Below are positions 14,968-23,210 of a stretch of DNA of 41,399 bases, one piece after another. The notes beneath the pieces were generated by a model. That model was not told the origin of the DNA. It worked only from the letters and a program-made list of their open reading frames with translations, and made no database searches. The position numbers and the translations under genes were made by a program. Origin of the DNA: Microbacteriaceae bacterium UBA963 (lineage in GTDB: Bacteria > Actinomycetota > Actinomycetes > Actinomycetales > Microbacteriaceae). Location: NCBI GenBank assembly GCA_002292955.1, contig DBCH01000042.1, positions 537-41,935 of the forward strand. The letters run 5' to 3'. Within the stretch, counting starts at the first letter, position 1. Each line of letters begins with the position of its first letter.

Positions 14968-16233
14968 GGCGGTGGGCGCACCCCGAGTGCGCGCACGCAC
15001 GATGAGCACCGTGCACGTCACTCCCACCGTGAGCGCAATGGTGACGGCGCTGAGTGCACCGTAACCGATCGCGGACAGGGTGAGCCCCGCTGCGGCGCCC
15101 GCTGCGGCAGCCGTGAGGCTCATGAGTGTGTCGGAGAGACCCTGCACGCTCGGGCGATCTTCGGGAGTCACACTTTCCGTCAGCAGTGCTGACGCGGCAA
15201 CGGTAGCGGCCGACCAACCCAAACCGAGCAGAATCATGGAAATAACGATGGCGGTCATGTCGTGCGGCGCCAGGGCGTTCAGGACGAGGGCAGCCAGCAG
15301 AATCACCTGCCCGAGCACAATTACAGAAATGCGACCCCAGCGATCCGCTAACCATCCGAACAGTGGCGAGAAAGCATACATACCGGCTGTGTGAAGGCTC
15401 ACGGTAAGCCCGATGAGCGGGAGGATGACGTTCATCATGGACAGGTGAACCGGCGTCATCGACATGATGCCCACCATCACTCCGTGGCTGAGGGCCAAGG
15501 CAACCACCGCGGCGGCGGCCATGGGAGTTGCCCTCAGAATGCCGAAGGCGGCCCCGATGCTGCGCTTGGTGGAAGGAACCTCCACCCCATCGCGAACGCG
15601 CTGAGCGCGTGCCTCGAGCAGAGGGTCGGGACGGAGGCCGATCGCATAAAAGACCACACCGACCACATAGAAAAAAGCAGCTATGACAAAGGCCCCGGCC
15701 AGGGACGGGAGTCCGAGCGAAAGCCCGAGACCGTCTCCGGGACCCACCAGGTTAGGGCCAATCACCACACCCACAGTGGTCGCCCAGACAACGAGCGAGA
15801 GGTCGCGGGCTCGGGTTGTCGGTTGCGCGAGATCTGTGGCCGCAAAGCGCGTCTGAAGGTTGACCGCATTTCCCGCACCCACAAGAGCGATGCCCACGAT
15901 GAACAGCGGGAAAGACTGAGCGAGATCCGCTGCGACCACAATGGTCGACCCGGCGGCCGCGATGAACAGCCCCAGAGACAAAGCCCACCGTCGACCCCAC
16001 CGGTTGGCGTAACGCGCGAGGGGAAAGGCGAGAATCGCCGTTCCGAGTGTGGCGAACGTGGCCGACAGGCCACCCAGAGCCGGGGAGCCGCTGATCTGGA
16101 CGGCCATGAGCGACCCGATGGAGAACGATGCTCCCGTGCCAAGGGCGCCCAAAACCTGCCCGATGGCGAGCACGGTGAGAATTTTACGTTGCAACCCCCG
16201 ACGGGTCGCGAGTAACGAACTCATGGAATTCAC
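14965..16233 (-). CDS. MFS transporter
   Basis: 422 residues with about twelve membrane helices. The loop between helices 2 and 3 has ARYANRWGRRWAL and the matching C-half loop reads GWLADRWGRISV, both major facilitator signatures; a longer cytoplasmic loop with basic residues separates the halves. Likely a drug/metabolite exporter or sugar transporter; substrate unknown. The GTG at 16233 begins 1 nt after the ispG stop, so translation is coupled to ispG; an ATG three codons later is an alternative. An MFS gene between ispG and proS is not part of the usual conserved order. Confidence 0.9.
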   Translation of the reverse strand: MNSMSSLLATRRGLQRKILTVLAIGQVLGALGTGASFSIGSLMAVQISGSPALGGLSATFATLGTAILAFPLARYANRWGRRWALSLGLFIAAAGSTIVVAADLAQSFPLFIVGIALVGAGNAVNLQTRFAATDLAQPTTRARDLSLVVWATTVGVVIGPNLVGPGDGLGLSLGLPSLAGAFVIAAFFYVVGVVFYAIGLRPDPLLEARAQRVRDGVEVPSTKRSIGAAFGILRATPMAAAAVVALALSHGVMVGIMSMTPVHLSMMNVILPLIGLTVSLHTAGMYAFSPLFGWLADRWGRISVIVLGQVILLAALVLNALAPHDMTAIVISMILLGLGWSAATVAASALLTESVTPEDRPSVQGLSDTLMSLTAAAAGAAAGLTLSAIGYGALSAVTIALTVGVTCTVLIVRARTRGAPTA

Positions 16234-16234
16234 G

Positions 16235-17386
16235 TCACGAGGACGTAATAACCTGCACCGATCCGGTTTCTGACGCCGGCATCTCGGCCGCGAGACGATT
16301 GGCCTCTTCGATCAGCGTGGCCACAATTTCTGATTCGGGAACGGTCTTGATGACCTCGCCCTTCACAAAAATCTGCCCCTTACCGTTGCCGGAGGCCACA
16401 CCCAGGTCGGCCTCGCGGGCTTCGCCCGGTCCGTTCACGACGCAGCCCATCACGGCCACCCGCAGGGGAACGCTCATTCCCTGAAGTCCCTCGGTCACTT
16501 GCTCGGCGAGTGTGTAGACATCGACCTGAGCCCGACCGCAGCTGGGGCACGACACGATTTCGAGTTTGCGCTCGCGCAGGTTGAGTGACTGGAGTATCTG
16601 AAGTCCCACCTTGACCTCTTCGGCCGGCGGCGCCGAAAGCGAGACCCGGATGGTGTCGCCGATTCCCTCGCCGAGCAAAATGCCAAAGGCCGTTGCCGAC
16701 TTGATGGTGCCCTGAAAGGCCGGACCGGCCTCAGTGACGCCGAGGTGGAGGGGCCAGTCACCGCGCTCGGCGAGCATGCGGTACGCCTTCACCATGATCA
16801 CGGGGTCGTTGTGCTTCACCGAGATTTTGAAGTCGTGGAAGTCGTGTTCCTCAAAGAGACCGGCTTCCCACACCGCGCTTTCCACGAGCGCCTCGGGAGT
16901 GGCCTTGCCGTACTTCTCGAGCAGGCGCGGATCGAGCGACCCCGCGTTCACCCCGATGCGCAGGCTCACCCCGGCCGCCTTCGCGCGTGCAGCAATCTCG
17001 CCCACCTGGTCATCGAACTTTCGAATGTTGCCCGGGTTCACCCGAACCGCGGCGCACCCGGCATCGATGGCCGTGTAGACGTAGTTGGGCTGAAAGTGAA
17101 TGTCGGCAATAACCGGGATCTGGCTCTTCTTCGCGATGATGTGCAAAACTTCGGCATCTTCTCGGGTGGGCACAGCCACCCGCACAATGTCACAGCCCGA
17201 TGCCGTGAGTTCGGCGATCTGCTGCAGGGTGGCATTGATGTCGGTGGTTGGCGTGGTGGTCATCGACTGCACCGAGACCTGAGCATCACCGCCAACCAGA
17301 ACTTTGCCCACCTTGATCTGGCGCGACACACGACGGGGGGCAAGAGTTTCAGGCTTTGCGGGTATTCCGAGATTGACGGCAGGCAC
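16235..17386 (-). CDS. ispG: 4-hydroxy-3-methylbut-2-enyl diphosphate synthase (flavodoxin)
   Basis: 383 residues. The N-terminal TIM-barrel shows VSVQSMTTTPT and IPVIADIHFQ; the C-terminal part has the [4Fe-4S] ligands Cys280, Cys283 and Cys315 and the acidic ligand Glu322 in NGPGEA. IspG reduces MEcPP to HMBPP, the penultimate step of the MEP isoprenoid pathway; dxr of the same pathway lies about 2.2 kb upstream. The GTG at 17386 lacks a Shine-Dalgarno sequence and is 6 nt downstream of TAGGCT, so a leaderless mRNA is likely. Confidence 0.97.
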   Translation of the reverse strand: MPAVNLGIPAKPETLAPRRVSRQIKVGKVLVGGDAQVSVQSMTTTPTTDINATLQQIAELTASGCDIVRVAVPTREDAEVLHIIAKKSQIPVIADIHFQPNYVYTAIDAGCAAVRVNPGNIRKFDDQVGEIAARAKAAGVSLRIGVNAGSLDPRLLEKYGKATPEALVESAVWEAGLFEEHDFHDFKISVKHNDPVIMVKAYRMLAERGDWPLHLGVTEAGPAFQGTIKSATAFGILLGEGIGDTIRVSLSAPPAEEVKVGLQILQSLNLRERKLEIVSCPSCGRAQVDVYTLAEQVTEGLQGMSVPLRVAVMGCVVNGPGEAREADLGVASGNGKGQIFVKGEVIKTVPESEIVATLIEEANRLAAEMPASETGSVQVITSS

Positions 17387-17392
17387 GTGCCC

Positions 17393-17398
17393 AGCCTA
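17393..17398 (-). promoter_or_regulatory. -10 box of ispG (leaderless)
   Basis: TAGGCT on the minus strand, 6 nt upstream of GTG 17386; same hexamer and spacing as mutY. Confidence 0.65.
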
Positions 17399-17410
17399 CG
17401 ACGAATCGGG

Positions 17411-18718
17411 CTAGAAAATGATGACCGGCTTGACGATGTCGGCGTAAATCAGCAGAGCGCTCATGCCAATCATGATGACCACGACCACGAGCGTGATGGG
17501 CATGAAGCGCGCAATGTCTACTGGTCCGGGATCTGGTCGTTTGCGCAGGCGCGCCCAACCGCGGCGGATGAGCTCCCACAGGGCCCCGGCAATGTGACCG
17601 CCGTCGAGCGGCAACAGGGGAATGAGGTTGAAGACGAAGAGAGCCACATTGAGCGAGGCCAGAATACCCAGGAGCGACACGACCTTGCCGTCTGTCGTGA
17701 CCTGGTTTGATCCGGCGATGTCGCCCGCGACCCGGCCGACACCGACCACGGAGATGGGGCCGTCGAGCTGGCGCTCTTCGGGGCCAAAAGCTGCCTCGCC
17801 CACCTCCACCAGCCGTTGCGGCAGATTCAGGATCATGTTCGCGGTTCCGGTCACTGTTTGCCCGACCAGTGGGAAGGCGGCCGTGACCGGTTGGGCCACC
17901 ATATCGGTGACCGGCGAGATGCCCACGAAACCTACCCGCTGAGTGACCGCGTCACCGTCGGGACCGGTGACGACGGCGCCATCGTCACCGAAGACCGGAC
18001 GCGACACCTCCACGGGAGTAACCGGAATCGTGAGCGTTTCGCCGGACCGCTCCACAGTGAACCCGAGCGTGTTGCCGGCAGCCGGCACGATGGCCGTCGA
18101 CACTTGATCCCACGCGCTCACGGGGGCGCCGTTGATGGCCACAATGGTGTCACCCGGCTTGAGGCCGGCGAGTGCGCCGGGCGCGTCGGGGGTAGTCGCT
18201 GAACACGTCTCGGATGCCTCAATGCACGTCGATACGGAGCTCAGGGTATTTGTGGCCTGAGGCATGCCGAAGCCCACGACGATGATGGCGAACAGCACAA
18301 ACGCCAGCACGAGGTTCATGAACGGACCACCGAACATGATGATGATGCGCTTCCACACGGGGAGGCGGTAGAACAGCCGGTCGGGCGCCACGTTCTCGGC
18401 GCTCTCAGCACTGGCGTCGCGCGCATCCTGGACAAGTTTGCCGAAGAAGCTGCGGGAACCCGACTTTGCCCGCGACTTTCCGGGAGGGAACATTCCCGCC
18501 ATCGAGATGTAGCCGCCGAGCGGCAGCGCCTTGATGCCGTACTCGGTCTCGCCCCACTTTTTGCGCAGCAGTGTGGGGCCAAAACCGATCATGTATTGCG
18601 CCACGCGTACTTTGAAAATCTTGGCCGGAATGAGGTGGCCCAGCTCGTGCAGGCCAATAGACAGCGAGAGCCCGATCAAGAAGATGAGCACACCGAGGAG
18701 GAAGGGAAAGATATCCAC
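17411..18718 (-). CDS. M50 family site-2 metalloprotease (RseP/Rip1-like)
   Basis: 435 residues. The first membrane helix contains the zinc site HELGH (His24, Glu25, His28); GGYISMAGMF follows in a membrane loop. A PDZ-like domain is at about 165-260 (PGALAGLKPGDTIVAINGAPV). The second zinc-site region NLIPLLPLDGGH lies in a C-terminal membrane segment, with a last helix at the very end. Such proteases cleave anti-sigma factors and other membrane proteins within the bilayer. Position between dxr and ispG is the common actinobacterial order. The GTG at 18718 lies 6 nt downstream of TAGTCT and has no Shine-Dalgarno sequence. Confidence 0.95.
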   Translation of the reverse strand: MDIFPFLLGVLIFLIGLSLSIGLHELGHLIPAKIFKVRVAQYMIGFGPTLLRKKWGETEYGIKALPLGGYISMAGMFPPGKSRAKSGSRSFFGKLVQDARDASAESAENVAPDRLFYRLPVWKRIIIMFGGPFMNLVLAFVLFAIIVVGFGMPQATNTLSSVSTCIEASETCSATTPDAPGALAGLKPGDTIVAINGAPVSAWDQVSTAIVPAAGNTLGFTVERSGETLTIPVTPVEVSRPVFGDDGAVVTGPDGDAVTQRVGFVGISPVTDMVAQPVTAAFPLVGQTVTGTANMILNLPQRLVEVGEAAFGPEERQLDGPISVVGVGRVAGDIAGSNQVTTDGKVVSLLGILASLNVALFVFNLIPLLPLDGGHIAGALWELIRRGWARLRKRPDPGPVDIARFMPITLVVVVIMIGMSALLIYADIVKPVIIF

Positions 18719-18724
18719 CCGCCG

Positions 18725-18730
18725 AGACTA
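18725..18730 (-). promoter_or_regulatory. -10 box of the M50 protease gene (leaderless)
   Basis: TAGTCT on the minus strand, 6 nt upstream of GTG 18718. The -35 region is not recognisable. Confidence 0.6.
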
Positions 18731-18802
18731 CGCCGAATGTCTGACAGTTTCCCGCACAGCGTCCGACGTTATCAATCCCGTGTCAGCGTGCCCGGGAAGC
18801 CG

Positions 18803-19576
18803 TCAGAAGTCGAAGAGCAGGAACCCGGGAGCGTGGAAAACGGAGACCAGACCGGTCGCCGAATCAGAGCATGCTTCAAGAACACGCCCCGTAAAGAGGC
18901 CCCCCTGATCCGGATCATCAAATCCGGAAGACGCATCCCGCTCAATCACATAACAGCTTGTGGTGTCGGTGATTATCGACGAGTCGTCGGCATATTCCAC
19001 GAGGACTGAAGCGGGTTGCCCCACAGCTATTCCTTCGGGAGTCGACACCGCAATCGGACCCTGTGCGGCACCTCGGGCCCAGACGTTATAGGCGCGCAAG
19101 AGGGAGTCGGGCGCATCCCAACCCGGTCGCTCCGAGATGAGCACGAAATTCTCCCAGCGATACTCCGCCAAATACGTGCTCCGCTCAAGAGAACTCAGAT
19201 CCGTAACAACCGGAGCGGATCCAAAAGCAGTTTCGAGATCAGCAACCACGAGTGCGGGGTCGTCGGTCAGTAAGTGCGCCCACATCACCTCGCCCGCGCT
19301 GTTTTTGAGAACAAGATTTGTCACCGAGACCTCGAGTGACTCTGGCACGGGAGTGGGGGTAGGAGTCGAAGAGGCCGAAGGCGAGATGCTGGGGCTGGGC
19401 GCCGCAGTGGGAGCTTGAGTGAGAATCCACGGCCGCCAGAACAGCAGTCCGGCAATGACAATCACCACAGCAAGCGCGCCGGCCAATAACCCGATGATCA
19501 GACCCCGACGCGACCTCGCCCGCTCGGGAGCCGGCTGACTGCCCCCCGGTGGTGCCTCTTCGCCCATCTCGCTCAT
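18803..19576 (-). CDS. Membrane-anchored extracytoplasmic protein (hypothetical)
   Basis: 257 residues from the ATG at 19576. A short basic cytoplasmic tail (RARSRR) precedes one membrane helix (about 25-48). A Pro/Ser/Thr linker (55-80) and a probable beta-rich extracytoplasmic domain with two Cys (in TTSCYVIERD and VLEACSD), which may form a disulfide, follow. I do not recognise the family. It lies between dxr and the M50 protease; with a single helix and extracytoplasmic domain it could be a client or partner of that protease, which is inference from position only. A recognisable promoter precedes it inside the end of dxr. Confidence 0.8.
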   Translation of the reverse strand: MSEMGEEAPPGGSQPAPERARSRRGLIIGLLAGALAVVIVIAGLLFWRPWILTQAPTAAPSPSISPSASSTPTPTPVPESLEVSVTNLVLKNSAGEVMWAHLLTDDPALVVADLETAFGSAPVVTDLSSLERSTYLAEYRWENFVLISERPGWDAPDSLLRAYNVWARGAAQGPIAVSTPEGIAVGQPASVLVEYADDSSIITDTTSCYVIERDASSGFDDPDQGGLFTGRVLEACSDSATGLVSVFHAPGFLLFDF

Positions 19577-19583
19577 GGGAGGC

Positions 19584-19613
19584 AGGATACCGCCGAGTGT
19601 TAGTTTCTGGCAA
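19584..19613 (-). promoter_or_regulatory. Promoter of the hypothetical membrane protein (leaderless)
   Basis: On the minus strand TTGCCA (19608-19613) and TATCCT (19584-19589) are 18 nt apart, and TATCCT ends 7 nt before the ATG at 19576. The -35 lies in the last codons of dxr. It is the best full promoter I see in the window. Confidence 0.7.
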
Positions 19614-20694
19614 TGGCCTCGCGTGCGTGCGCTCTGGCCCACGCATCCGCATCGAACAGAACCTCACGCGACAGCTCGCCTTGGGGCCCCGAGTGCGCCT
19701 CGACAACGCGAGAAACAGTGTCGACGATGTCGGTGAAGCCCAACCGACCGGCGTGAAAAGCCAGCACGGCCTCTTCGTTAGCGGCATTCATCACCGCGGG
19801 AAAGGTGAGACCTGCCGAACCGACCGACTTGGCGAGCGCCACGGCGGGGAACGCCAGTTCATCCAGAGGCTCGAACGTCCAGGTGTGCGCGGTGCTCCAG
19901 TCCACTGCCTCAGCCGCGTGGGCCACGCGATGCGGCCAGTCGAGACCCAGCGCGATGGGAAGCTTCATATCGGGCGGCGAGGCCTGCGCCATCGTGGAGC
20001 CGTCAACAAACTCCACCATGGAGTGGATGACGGACTGCGGATGCACGGTCACCGAAATGTCGGCGTAGTCGATGCCAAAGAGCAGACTCGCCTCGATCAC
20101 CTCGAGACCCTTGTTCATGAGGGTGGCCGAGTTGGTGGTGACCATGAGGCCCATGTCCCACGTGGGATGCGCCAGGGCCTGCTGAGGAGTGACGTCGCCC
20201 AGCTGGTCGCGGGAGCGACCGCGGAACGGTCCGCCGGAAGCCGTCAGGATGAGACGACGAACCTCGGCGTGCGTGCCCGAGACGAGGCACTGTGCGATGG
20301 CCGAATGCTCGCTGTCCACGGGCACAATCTGCCCGGGCGATGCGGCGCCCATCACCAGTTTTCCGCCGATGATCAAGCTCTCTTTGTTGGCCAGCGCCAG
20401 GGTCATTCCCCGTTCCAGCGTGGCGAGCGTGGGGCCCAGCCCCACGGCCCCCGTCATGCCGTTCAGAACGACATCGGCATCGACCGTGCGCACGAGTTCC
20501 TCCGACGCGTCGGCGCCCAGCGCGGTGTGAGTCACACCGAACGCTCGGGCCTGATCGGCCACCATGTCGGCCTGCGAACCGGCCGAAAGACCCACCACCT
20601 GGAAACGGTCCGGATTGGCGGCAATCACCTCGAGGGCTTGCGTGCCAATAGAACCGGTGGAACCCAAAATGATGACGCGGCGCACGTTACTCAT
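19600..20694 (-). CDS. dxr: 1-deoxy-D-xylulose-5-phosphate reductoisomerase
   Basis: 364 residues from the ATG at 20694; an open extension to 20769 would run into the divergent aminotransferase gene. GSTGSIGTQ (near residue 11) binds NADPH, LANKESLI is in the substrate region, VDSEHSAIAQCL carries the metal and phosphate ligands, ASGGPFRG and HPTWDMG are the flexible active-site loop, and MNAANEEAV is near the C-terminus. It makes MEP from DXP, the first committed step of the pathway that ispG continues. GGTGG 7 nt upstream is a weak ribosome site. Confidence 0.97.
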   Translation of the reverse strand: MSNVRRVIILGSTGSIGTQALEVIAANPDRFQVVGLSAGSQADMVADQARAFGVTHTALGADASEELVRTVDADVVLNGMTGAVGLGPTLATLERGMTLALANKESLIIGGKLVMGAASPGQIVPVDSEHSAIAQCLVSGTHAEVRRLILTASGGPFRGRSRDQLGDVTPQQALAHPTWDMGLMVTTNSATLMNKGLEVIEASLLFGIDYADISVTVHPQSVIHSMVEFVDGSTMAQASPPDMKLPIALGLDWPHRVAHAAEAVDWSTAHTWTFEPLDELAFPAVALAKSVGSAGLTFPAVMNAANEEAVLAFHAGRLGFTDIVDTVSRVVEAHSGPQGELSREVLFDADAWARAHAREAIARN

Positions 20695-20725
20695 CTTTGC
20701 ACCACCGGGATGGTTATTTCGCTCG

Positions 20726-20731
20726 TAGAAT
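20726..20731 (+). promoter_or_regulatory. -10 box of the GABA-type aminotransferase gene (leaderless)
   Basis: TAGAAT exactly 6 nt upstream of ATG 20738, in the 43-bp gap divergent from dxr; no Shine-Dalgarno sequence. Confidence 0.68.
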
Positions 20732-20737
20732 TGACCC

Positions 20738-22084
20738 ATGACGACAACTGTTGAGATTTCGGCGGGCATTGCTCAAGAACGGCTGATTCGCACGGCCATT
20801 CCCGGCCCCAAGTCGCAGGCCATGCACGCGCGCCGCGCCGAAGTCGTGTCCACCGGTGTGGGCGCTGCCCTGCCGGTCTACATTGCCGAGGCACACGAGT
20901 CCATCGTGGTCGACATCGACGGCAACCAATTCATTGACTTCGCCTCGGGCATTGGTGTCACCACGATTGGACACACCGACGACGCTGTGGTTGCCGCGGT
21001 TGCCGAGCAGGCAGCTCTGTTCACCCACACGTGCTTCACCGTCACCCCTTACGAGGGCTACGTGCGCGTTGCCGAGCTGCTGGCCCAGCACACGCCCGGT
21101 AACCACGCCAAGCGCACGATGCTGTGCAACTCAGGCGCCGAAGCGATTGAGAACGCCGTGAAGATTGCCCGCAAGTTCACCGGAAAGAACGCCATCGGTG
21201 TGTTGGACCACGCCTACCACGGTCGCACCAACATGACCATGGCGATGAACTTTAAGAACAGCCCCTACGCCACCGGCTTTGGCTCGCTGGGCACCGCGGT
21301 GTTCCGCGCCCCCAACTCCTACCCGTACCAGGACGGACTCTCGGGCGAGGAAGCAGCCGAGCGCACCATCTGGTACTTCGAGAAGCAGGTCGGTGCCGCA
21401 GATCTGGCCGCCATCTTTGCCGAGCCCATTCAGGGCGAGGGCGGCTTCATGGTGCCGGCCGAGGGATACCTCACCCTGCTCCAGGAATGGTGCCACAAAA
21501 ACAATGTGGTCTTTGTTGCCGACGAGGTGCAGAGCGGCATGGCGCGCTCGGGCACCTACTTCGCCTCGGAGGGCTTTGGCCTCGTTCCCGATCTGATCAC
21601 GGTGGCCAAGGGCATTGCCGGTGGAATGCCGCTCGCCGGAGTTGTCGGCCGCGCCGACATCATGGATGCGGCTCACCCCGGAGGGCTCGGCGGTACCTTT
21701 GGCGGAAACCCCGTCTCGTGTGCGGCGGCCGTCGCGGTGTTCGAACAGATTGAGCGACTCAACCTGCTCGGCGAGGCACAGCGCGTTGAGAAGACGCTGA
21801 CCACCGGACTGGCAGCCCTGCAGAAGAAGTACCCGATAATCGGGGATATCCGCGGACGTGGCGCCATGATTGCGATGGAGCTCGTGGTTCCCGGAACAAA
21901 GAAGCCAGATGCCGCTGCGGTCAAGCACCTCGTCGACGTGGGTTTCCAGAACGGACTGCTTCTGCTCAACGCCGGCACAAACTACAACGTGCTCCGGTTC
22001 CTGCCGAACGTTCGCATGACGGACGAACTCATTGCGGACGCCCTCAGCGTTCTCGACGACGCCCTCGCCAGCTACACGAAGTGA
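20738..22084 (+). CDS. gabT: 4-aminobutyrate aminotransferase-type class III aminotransferase
   Basis: 448 residues. NSGAEAIENA (131-140) binds the PLP phosphate, HAYHGR stacks on PLP, EPIQGEGGF is the GABA-aminotransferase-type motif, Asp262 in ADEVQSG holds the pyridine nitrogen, and Lys291 in VAKGIAGGMP is the Schiff-base lysine. It is expected to convert GABA plus 2-oxoglutarate to succinate semialdehyde plus glutamate; a related amino donor or pyruvate as acceptor cannot be excluded. Alanine dehydrogenase follows after 10 nt, so the pair may move amino groups between amines, alanine and ammonia. No succinate-semialdehyde dehydrogenase gene is in the window. Confidence 0.9.
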   Translation: MTTTVEISAGIAQERLIRTAIPGPKSQAMHARRAEVVSTGVGAALPVYIAEAHESIVVDIDGNQFIDFASGIGVTTIGHTDDAVVAAVAEQAALFTHTCFTVTPYEGYVRVAELLAQHTPGNHAKRTMLCNSGAEAIENAVKIARKFTGKNAIGVLDHAYHGRTNMTMAMNFKNSPYATGFGSLGTAVFRAPNSYPYQDGLSGEEAAERTIWYFEKQVGAADLAAIFAEPIQGEGGFMVPAEGYLTLLQEWCHKNNVVFVADEVQSGMARSGTYFASEGFGLVPDLITVAKGIAGGMPLAGVVGRADIMDAAHPGGLGGTFGGNPVSCAAAVAVFEQIERLNLLGEAQRVEKTLTTGLAALQKKYPIIGDIRGRGAMIAMELVVPGTKKPDAAAVKHLVDVGFQNGLLLLNAGTNYNVLRFLPNVRMTDELIADALSVLDDALASYTK

Positions 22085-22094
22085 TGCGACTCTC

Positions 22095-23210
22095 ATGCGC
22101 ATCGGTGTTCCCGCTGAGGTAAAGAACAACGAGTTCCGCGTTGCGCTGACACCGAGCGGTGTGCACGACCTTGCGTTGCACGGCCACGAGGTGACGGTTC
22201 AGTCGGGTGCCGGCATCGGCTCGGGCTTCACCGACGCCGACTTCGTGGAAGCCGGTGGCCGAATCGCGGACGACGTTGCTGCCGTGTGGGACTCCGCCGA
22301 GCTGGTCCTCAAGGTCAAAGAGCCTCAGCCGTCGGAATTCTCCAACCTGCGCGACGACCTCGTGTTGTTTACCTACCTTCATTTGGCCGCCGAGGCCGAA
22401 CTCACCCGAGCGCTGTGTACGGCCGGAACAACGGCACTCGCCTACGAAACCGTGCAGGCCGCCAACGGCACACTTCCCCTATTGGCGCCCATGAGCGAGG
22501 TGGCCGGGCGACTGGCCCCCCTCGTTGGCTCGCATGCCATGCTCGCGCCCCAGGGCGGGCCCGGGCTTCTGGTGTCGGGCGTCCCCGGAACGCACGCCGC
22601 GCACGTGGTGGTGCTCGGGGGTGGCGTGGCCGGAACGAACGCCATTCAAATGGCCGTGGGAATGGGCGCACAGGTGACGGTGCTCGACACCAACCTCGCT
22701 CGACTGGCGCAGCTTGATCTCGCCTTCCATGGCCGCGTCAACACCATCGCGTCGAACGCCCTCGAGATTGAACGCGCGGTGTGTGCGGCCGATCTGGTCA
22801 TCGGCGCCGTACTCATCCCCGGTGCGAAAGCGCCCAAGCTCGTGTCGAACGACCTCGTCGCGCGCATGAAGCCGGGAAGCGTGCTGGTGGACATCGCCGT
22901 GGACCAGGGGGGCTGCTTCGCCGACACCCACCCGACGACCCACGCGGATCCCACCTTCGCGGTGCACGGGTCAATCTTTTATTGTGTGGCCAACATGCCC
23001 GGCGCTGTTCCCCACACCTCAACGCACGCACTGACGAACGCGACCCTGCCGTTCGTGCGCCGGGTGGCAGACCTCGGTTGGCGGGATGCGCTCAGCGAGG
23101 ATGCGGCGTTGCGTTCCGGCCTCAACACGTGGGCCGGGAAGGTCACTAACTCGGCCGTCGCCGAAGCACACGGCATGGCCTTCACCCCGCTGGCCGAGGT
23201 CTTCGGCTAG
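22095..23210 (+). CDS. ald: Alanine dehydrogenase
   Basis: 371 residues from the ATG at 22095, the canonical N-terminus MRIGVPAEVKNNEFRVALTP. Arg15, Lys73/Lys75 (VLKVKEPQ) and His96 (TYLHLA) match substrate-binding and catalytic positions of the family. The Rossmann motif is VVVLGGGVAGTNA and DIAVDQGGC with its catalytic Asp follows. It interconverts L-alanine and pyruvate plus ammonia with NAD. The ribosome site is weak, so reinitiation from the aminotransferase gene 10 nt upstream is likely. The stop codon overlaps the convergent FtsK-like gene in CTAG. Confidence 0.95.
   Translation: MRIGVPAEVKNNEFRVALTPSGVHDLALHGHEVTVQSGAGIGSGFTDADFVEAGGRIADDVAAVWDSAELVLKVKEPQPSEFSNLRDDLVLFTYLHLAAEAELTRALCTAGTTALAYETVQAANGTLPLLAPMSEVAGRLAPLVGSHAMLAPQGGPGLLVSGVPGTHAAHVVVLGGGVAGTNAIQMAVGMGAQVTVLDTNLARLAQLDLAFHGRVNTIASNALEIERAVCAADLVIGAVLIPGAKAPKLVSNDLVARMKPGSVLVDIAVDQGGCFADTHPTTHADPTFAVHGSIFYCVANMPGAVPHTSTHALTNATLPFVRRVADLGWRDALSEDAALRSGLNTWAGKVTNSAVAEAHGMAFTPLAEVFG

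Noticed and set aside
16745..17710. Plus-strand open frame of 321 codons opposite ispG and the M50 protease gene
   Set aside because: Covers two real genes antisense and shows no domain or start signal.
19549..20754. Plus-strand open frame of 401 codons opposite dxr
   Set aside because: Antisense shadow of a clearly recognised gene; composition rich in Arg, His and Gly with no recognisable domain.
21131..22129. Minus-strand open frame opposite the GABA-type aminotransferase
   Set aside because: The plus-strand enzyme has all PLP motifs; the antisense frame has none.
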